From Suillus spraguei (lineage: Eukaryota; Basidiomycota; Agaricomycetes; Boletales; Suillaceae): DNA of 64,000 nucleotides. The position numbers were made by a program, and so were the translations under genes. Location: the NCBI GenBank assembly GCA_016800925.1, contig JABCPU010000047.1:124001-188000 (forward strand), given 5' to 3'. Positions 57,685 to 64,000 of this stretch are shown here, piece by piece. The stretch's first letter is position 1, and every line of letters starts with the position of its first letter. The notes beneath the pieces were generated by a model. The model was not told the DNA's origin and did no database searches. It was given only the letters and a program-made list of their open reading frames with translations.

Positions 57685-60600
57685 TCATCGATGCCTCGGG
57701 TTGTTCCAAATCTGGCTTTGCCCGCCGACTCCGAATTGCCCCATATCAGGAGAGGCAAAGAATGCTGGATTGGATATGGGGAAGTTCACAGCATTGAACG
57801 GCGATTGCGCAAAATTCTGATTCATCATCGGGAACTGTGCGATAGGCGAGGCCGCAGCAGAAGCGGGCGAGCGGGTTGTGTTTGGTCGTGTACCTGGTTG
57901 GGGTGGTGGTTTCCAGTTCTAACATGGCGAATCAACATTGTACCGAAAAGAAAAGAATAGCAACAAACACTTACATATTGCTTCCCTTCACGATACAACT
58001 CTTCGAGCTTTTCGTCAAAGACACCGCGCTCTTCGAAATCATGATATGCTTTAAACAACTTGAGTGCGCTTCGAGCGTCCTCGATCGAATCGTGCATGTC
58101 TGTTTGAATATGTTCATGCAGGACAAACCAGGAGAGGAAACGGAGTGATAGTCGTCGCTGACGAGTATGCAGAAAGTACAGGTCAACCGTGTCTATGACT
58201 TGCTCTGGGGGTACGAATATATCTGACCATGACGACAGTGAGTGAGTGGTCTTCGTTTAAATGCTGGAACATACTGATTATGCGGAAGTCTTTCGAGAGT
58301 CCGTGCCCAATGAATATGCATCCCCGGTCAACGAGCACTCTCAGCTTTTTGTACACAAGTTTCAAGGGCGTTAATGTGTATCGCGACAAATGGGATCAAG
58401 GTCACCGACTGTCATAATTTCAGCCAGGAAAAAGAAATACTGGATCACACTTACATTTGATACCAGAAAACTCGGTCAGATAATCGACAATGACCTCGCT
58501 CGTATGGATATGATCGTCAATAAATGGGACACCTTCTTTCGGACCATCACCCCTAAGGACAGATACGCGAGCAAGACTGAGCCGCGCAGGGCGGATGACA
58601 CGGTTTGTACCATCCGAACGATACTCTGTTTCTTCCTGACAAGCGAGGATACATGAAGACGGTTCGTGGGATGTACACAAAGCATACCTGCTGCATGGAG
58701 ACAAACTCAGCATCAATTGCAACGAGTGTTCCAGGTTTAGGGAGTTCTTCGAAGCGGAGGCACTCGTGCTGGATGATACTCTCGTCGCGGTTCCTATGCG
58801 CTACAGATGAATAAAGGTAAGCGGCATGAGATGAATGTACTAACACAGAGATAGAGGTATCTGTGCTCAATATCGACGGGTCCAACTGATCTGGAAGGCC
58901 GCTGTAATCGAGCTGTTCTCGGACATCGATACGCTCAAAATATAAGATAGCTGGGACCTGTTTCATCTTGAGTATCTTGGTGCACAGAAGAGACATCACA
59001 ACTGACCTTCCATGTGCTTGGAAAACTCAAGGCCTCTTCTTCCGATATATTTCGCACAACGAAATCGTTGAAAAGAAACCAGGCGCTCTTGAGATTCGGG
59101 CGGCCCTCTGCTTCAGGAACTGCGTCGTTGTCAGTGAGGACTGCGTTGGTAACAGCTAGAATAAAAAGCCTACCCTTGACAATCGCAACGAGATGTGAGT
59201 GTCTTTCTTTCGTCATAATTTGCACTACCATGGCCTATACGAACCAAAAATGAGCGCAACAGCAGCGAGTGAGGAAATCGACTCACTCTCAGCTCGTACA
59301 CAACCCCATTTGCTTCATCCACGCCATCTACCTCGCCTCTCACCTCCACAGATGGGCTCAAAAATCTTGACTGTCGGTTGTCTAACCATAGCTTCAGATT
59401 ATCTTCATTGTAGACACTTGCATTGACCGCAAGTACAGGTGGAAGCTCCGATGAAGGTATTGAGCGTCGGGAACTGAAGGCGCCAAATTGCTTGCATGTC
59501 TGACATGTTGCCTTGTAGATCATCTGGCGAATCAGGGAAGCACGGAGGATACTGGCGAAATCTGTTGCAGGAGGAGGATCTGAAGGTGTGAGCTGATTAT
59601 CTCCGTCAGCATCACAAATTAGTATGCGTATGAAGGGTCCTCACTCTGCGCGGATAAACCATATCGACGACATGTGTCATGTTCTCCTTCTCCCTTACAG
59701 CCTTGCAGCTCATACAAGTGATGACGTTCTTGGCGTCTATACCGAGGAGCTGTGTGATAGGCGCAGCCGCAGGTGAATGCGTGTCCTCCTGGAATGGCTG
59801 GTGTATGAGACGTGGATTGTGTGGGAAAGAGTTCCCTTCAAGCGAGAGATGGTCAATGAGAAAACGGTGGAACGATTGGATCATATGGGCATAGTCGACT
59901 TCAGTGGGCTCACGCCCGTAATCGATCAACTCGATCTGGTTTTGACTTTGAGCTAGCACACCAACGGTCTTGCAGAAATTCCCTCCTTGACAATTTGTGC
60001 CGCCCGCATCTTCGAGCATACGTGCCACAAAACCGAGCTCGCACAATAGACAGTGTTCTCTTGGACAATTGGTCGTGATATGCGACTTGGCAAGGCGTCG
60101 TATGGGAAACATATAGTGCATGACCTGGAGCATTGAATTTGTGTAGGAGTTGAGGATATGTGTCTCAAGACCGCTGTACGGCGTTTTATTGTAAAAGCTG
60201 CAGAAACATCAGTGAAAACTGCCAGAAGTGAAAACAGAGAGCGCGCACCCGAAATCGAAATCCTCCACACCGAATTTCGAGTACTCGATTTCTACCTTTC
60301 TATAAATTCGGGGTACCTCCTCGACACTGTCGTCGATGCTTAGTGCTTCCAGCTCGAGCTATATCCCGTCAATTAGGCATAATTAAATAATAATCACACT
60401 CACATCATCTCTTCTGCCTTTTCCACTCCTGAACCGCCCTTGATCTTTGGCAGTAGTCACAGGCACACGATTCCTCCGCCCACGCAACTCCTTCGGAAGA
60501 GCCGCATATGCAATATTGTCGTTCATTTTCATAGTACTTAAGACTTGCGGCGGAATTTTGGGCGGAGGTGGACTCAAGATCCCAGAGCGTGGAAGGAATT

Positions 60601-61892
60601 GTGGTGTCCAAGAGGAAAGCAGCAGAGTATTGTAGTATGGCATGCCAATAGAGTTGAGAGGTCTTTGGTGTGTTGAAGTCAGTAAAGGGTGTGGATGGTG
60701 GAAGATAACTCACGTTGAATCTGTCCAGTTGATATCGAGAGGTGGTTCGTGAGTATCAGCCCACTCGACGGGTTGACCTTCAAAACCATTGAAAAGCGGC
60801 TCTGCGTCCTCTGCGATGGCTGTCATGAGATGAATGGCACCAAGCGCATCGCCAAAAGCCAGGAACGAGCCGTTAGACGACACAGCTGTTGAGCTGATGT
60901 AAGATGTGGTCTCGAGCTGCAACACATGCACATGAGCGATTAAGTTTTGGGGAGTATTACTAACATACCTGATAGAACCCAGAGACATTACTGTAATCAG
61001 ATACATCGACAACATTCACCAGGCCCTGTGCAGAGGTGACTACGATGCTAGAAGAATGTTTAGGTAGGATATCAATGAAGGCAGGACCGTCTTGGAAGGG
61101 AATGGGAGGGAGAGGACGCATCGTACGCAGGTCATATACTTTCACTAGGGGATCAGGAAAATCGTGACCGCGTCTGCAATGCATCAGTGACGTTTCCATA
61201 CGCATATCACACATTGCTGACCTGATACTCCACCCAATAGTGTAGAAATAGTTTCCACTGGTCTGAAGATCTTGCACACCACTACTATGCGCTAGCACCG
61301 AGTTCTCTCCGTTCTCGCGTAGAAGGGCAGTGCGAGGGTCATATGCACGCACGTACCCATCCGCGAGCGCTGCAAGGAGCGTGGAATGTGAAAACTGGAG
61401 ATGTGTCGCGACGGATGAGGAGGGAGCAACACGGACGGAGTTGCCTGTGATTGCATTCAAGAGAACAAGCTCAGGTGCAGTTGTCGAAACTGCAAGGACA
61501 TTGGAAGTATACGTAGCGCCCGAGAATGCTGTCAGGGTGGAGGCTGATCTGCAACTTTTATGGAAGGATACACAAGCGTAGTAGTGGGGAATCACGTACC
61601 GAAAGAACCACTTGTTCATCCCACCTTTGAACCACGAGCCGATACCTTCACCTGCAATACCAAGTGCCCTAACATAGTTGTCTCCTGTCACAATCTGTTT
61701 TACTGGAAGACCACCACCGACAGGGAAAGACACGCCACGGAGGCCCTGTATTGTGTGCAGCGCAATGACTGTGCCTACACTAGTCCCGGACCAGAGAGTG
61801 TCGGAGACAGGGTCGAAGCTAAGGGCAGTGACTGGCTGAGCATAGTCATGTAATGTCGCAATTGGGTCTATTATCTGGTATGATGTCGACAT
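57685..61892 (-). CDS. PAN2: PAN2 deadenylase, catalytic subunit of the PAN2-PAN3 complex
   Basis: PAN2 trims mRNA poly(A) tails in the cytoplasm, with PAN3 and poly(A)-binding protein. The ATG at 61,890-61,892 gives MSTSYQIIDPIATLHDYAQP, then WD40-type repeats (VTALSFDPVSDTLWSGTSVG; VYDLRTMRPLPPIPFQDG). A PAN3-binding linker and inactive UCH-type fold follow (NCPREHCLLCELGFVARMLE; GTNCQGGNFCKTVGVLAQ). The C-terminal DEDD exonuclease is complete: LVAIDAEFVSMQQ (Asp, Glu, about 58,690-58,725), GCIFIGHGLSKDFRII (Asp, about 58,285-58,320) and MHDSIEDARSALKLFKAYHD (Asp, about 58,050-58,097). The last exon is a Pro/Asn-rich tail (NWKPPPQPGTRPNTTRSPAS... to WNNPRHR) ending at TGA 57,685-57,687. It is divergent from PDCD5 with 163 bp between the starts. 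Confidence 0.93.
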
Positions 61893-62055
61893 TGTGCTGC
61901 AGTCATGGGCCGTCACTGTCTAAATCGACGAGCTCGCAGTAACGGTACTAACGGAAGCATTGAATTCACCAAATAGTTCCCATATCTAATCTCATCCAAG
62001 CTTGACCCCTACCACAATAACTTCTACGATTTCAAACACTTCTTAGCACTCTTTC
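61893..62055. promoter_or_regulatory. Divergent promoter between PAN2 and PDCD5
   Basis: Only 163 bp separate the two start codons. A pyrimidine-rich stretch lies before the PDCD5 ATG; no TATA box is clear. Confidence 0.55.
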
Positions 62056-62584
62056 ATGGAGAATCTACAGGGCTTGACACCACAAAACCAAAATCCATCA
62101 GCAGAAGAGGAGTCAAAGCGCAAGGTAGCTGAAGATGAAATGCGCAGGGATATGATGGCGACCATCCTCGACAGTGCCGCCCGAGAGCGATGTGCGTACT
62201 CCTCATTTCTGGCTCAATTCCCGTACTCAATCTTGTGTTCACTACTCAGTGTCCCGCATCGCCCTTGTGAGCCCGGAGAGATCGCAGCAGGTTGAGTCCA
62301 TCATTATGCGGATGGCTCAGTCAGGACAGCTGCGGGGACGTGTGAGCGAGCAGCAGCTGATCGACCTTCTTGATCAGGTGTGTAATCTTTCTCTATGAGT
62401 GTAAACAGTATGCTGAATCTGATGTATTCAGATGGAGGACGCACGGTCCAAGACAACTGCGAAGACCACGATAGTGGTGAGTATTCGACTACAGCACTGA
62501 CATATTTTTTGAGACGGAAGATTGCTGATCATGATTACCCACTAGTACCAGCGCAGGCGAGATTTTGATGATGATGATTTTTAG
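62056..62584 (+). CDS. PDCD5: PDCD5-family DNA-binding/chaperone-cofactor protein
   Basis: PDCD5 (yeast Ymr074c) is a small helical protein conserved from archaea; roles include apoptosis signalling in animals and CCT chaperonin interaction. The ATG at 62,056 gives MENLQGLTPQNQNPSAEEES. The core spans four exons: RKVAEDEMRRDMMATILDSA, ARERLSRIALVSPERSQQVE, IIMRMAQSGQLRGRVSEQQL, and IDLLDQMEDARSKTTAKTTI. It ends VYQRRRDFDDDDF with TAG at 62,582-62,584; the basic then acidic tail is diagnostic. The product is about 115 residues, normal for the family. Introns are 50-60 nt. Confidence 0.93.
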
Positions 62585-62962
62585 ATGCTTCATTGATGTA
62601 CTCGAGCTCGTTGCTTTGATATCACGATATTATATCATTCATTATCACTCACCATACTTAGCTCAATTGAATATCACCCTACCCCTGTCAGTGCCCTGCT
62701 TCACCACCTGGAATACTACAATACTCATCGTTAGTCTTCCCTGTAAAGATCCTGTCTCGGCCGTCCGTTGTACCCACAGGAGCGCAAGCTGGACATCTCT
62801 GCTGTCAATAACCACGTGCTAATGGGTGGTGAAACATCGTGACACGAAAGTAGTTGATCGCTGGGAAGACCAGTACTACGACATATATTTGAGTTACTCA
62901 ATGCTGCAGTGCATGTTGTCGGACTCTAACTCTCCCCAAGAGATATAAGCCACTTCGCAAAC
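62585..62962. other. Convergent spacer between PDCD5 and the DEAD-box helicase
   Basis: Holds the 3' UTRs of both genes. AT-rich; no gene seen. Confidence 0.4.
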
Positions 62963-64000
62963 TTATTGTCCCGCCTTCGCCTTACCCTTTCTGATCCCCT
63001 GTGTGTGGGCAGTCCCATTATCGCCCGCTCCTTCTGTGTGCGGTTTGGCCACTTTTGGTGGCCGCTGGCCGCGTCCGCGTCCCCCTGCGCGTCCCCCTCT
63101 TCCTCCATGTTCCCCTCCTCCTGTATTTTGAGCTGGGCCATCGTCCGCATCGTTCAGGCGATCCACCACATTCAGCCCCGGCGTTCCACGCAGACCCATC
63201 AATCCTACCGTGCGCTTCGCAATAGGTGGCGGGACCCATGTTGCCACCACATTTCCACCCCTTGCGCTCCTTTGCGCTGAAGCACCACCAGAAGTACTAG
63301 GTCCACTGCAAACTTCCGTCACACTCGGCCACCCCAAGCACTGCGCCCATAGTGCGCCTTGTTTCACCAATTCCGCAGGTGACCATCGCAGTTGTTTTAG
63401 CCAGGACTTATAAAATCCAAGCCAAGCGGAATATGCTTGGCCGATGGAGCGGTCGTCCAGCTTAAACTTCAAATTGCCGGTATCTTCAAGCTGTGCATAG
63501 GGCGTCAACGGAAGCGAGGCAATCTCTGGCAGCCGCAAGAAGAACTGTTCGTCGGGCATGAGGATCAGTATACCTTGACCGGCAGCCCCTGCGCGCGCGG
63601 TTCGGCCGAGGCGGTGGATGTATTGCGCAGGCGAGCTTGGGAGGGAAAGCTGGATGATGTGTGTTACGCTATTGGACGATGTCAGTACAACTTGCGACGA
63701 AGAGAAAGTAGACTGCAGAGGCAGGAAACGAAATAAAACAAAATAATATAGAAAAAATTGATTGGGTGACAGGGTGATTGTTGACCAACGAAGGGACTGA
63801 GGATACTTCGAGACATTGACACGAGACCCACCTTGGAAAATCCATCCCTCTCGCAGTCACATCACTTGTAACCAAAACTGCACCTTCCGGAGCGTCGCGG
63901 AACTCTTGTGCGGCGCGTGTACGTGCAGCCTGTGTCATACGGCTTTGGATCTGGTAGATTGGGGGAAGCATAGATTGTGGGCTCGCGGCAGACACTTGTT
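62963..64000 (-). CDS. DEAD-box RNA helicase, C-terminal part, MSS116-like; 5' end beyond the window
   Basis: Only the second RecA lobe and tail are present. From the right edge: [38 protein letters not shown] (motif V), then over a short intron [20 protein letters not shown] and [10 protein letters not shown] (motif VI). [20 protein letters not shown] follows, then a conserved helical extension ([20 protein letters not shown]) typical of the mitochondrial Mss116/CYT-19 group, which acts as an RNA chaperone for group I and II intron splicing. The tail is Gly/Arg-rich ([20 protein letters not shown]) for non-specific RNA binding. The stop is at 62,963-62,965. Mitochondrial location cannot be checked because the N-terminus is outside. 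The DEAD box itself is not seen. Confidence 0.88.

Overview
The window is nuclear DNA of a filamentous basidiomycete, probably an agaricomycete. Genes are split by many 45-60 nt GT-AG introns, intergenic spaces are short, several gene pairs are divergent, and the fast-evolving families (GIY-YIG/DUF1766 proteins, a long-tailed FYVE protein, DIRS-type retroelements) are typical of that group. I cannot name the species.

Left block (1-28,000), mostly housekeeping: HAT1 (minus, runs off the left edge), glutathione reductase (plus), a decayed Ty3/gypsy fragment, mitochondrial succinyl-CoA:3-ketoacid CoA-transferase (minus), twinfilin (minus), the Snf2-type TBP remover MOT1 (minus), a KDM8/JMJD5-like JmjC oxygenase (plus), a SOG2-type leucine-rich-repeat protein of the RAM pathway (plus), a PEP7/VAC1 FYVE protein (minus) and a GPI-anchored tandem cupredoxin (minus).

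Middle block (28,000-54,000), accessory: two paralogous GIY-YIG (DUF1766/T5orf172) genes, one with an internal tandem array of Cys/His units and a frameshifted 3' end. Then a dense transposon landscape: a long-TIR DNA element, a TA-flanked MITE, a mitochondrial IF-2 pseudogene, a tandem duplication of about 0.55 kb with a non-autonomous hAT in one copy, a full hAT element with a matching target-site duplication and an intact Tc1/mariner element inside one of its introns, and a decayed DIRS-type tyrosine-recombinase retroelement that itself carries a MITE.

Right block (54,000-64,000), housekeeping again: LCP5/neuroguidin (plus), uracil-DNA glycosylase (plus), the deadenylase PAN2 (minus), PDCD5 (plus) and the C-terminal part of an MSS116-like DEAD-box helicase (minus, runs off the right edge).

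Three divergent pairs (HAT1/GLR1, MOT1/KDM8, PAN2/PDCD5) share short promoter regions. The most unusual observations are: a mitochondrial leader for glutathione reductase that is open and correctly spliced but has no AUG; a Tc1 insertion whose removal leaves an ordinary 54 nt intron in the hAT transposase; a DIRS gag whose four in-frame stops are all TGA and whose RT has lost one catalytic Asp while the recombinase tetrad is kept; and the repeat array in the GIY-YIG gene. I found no complete novel defence or biosynthetic system.
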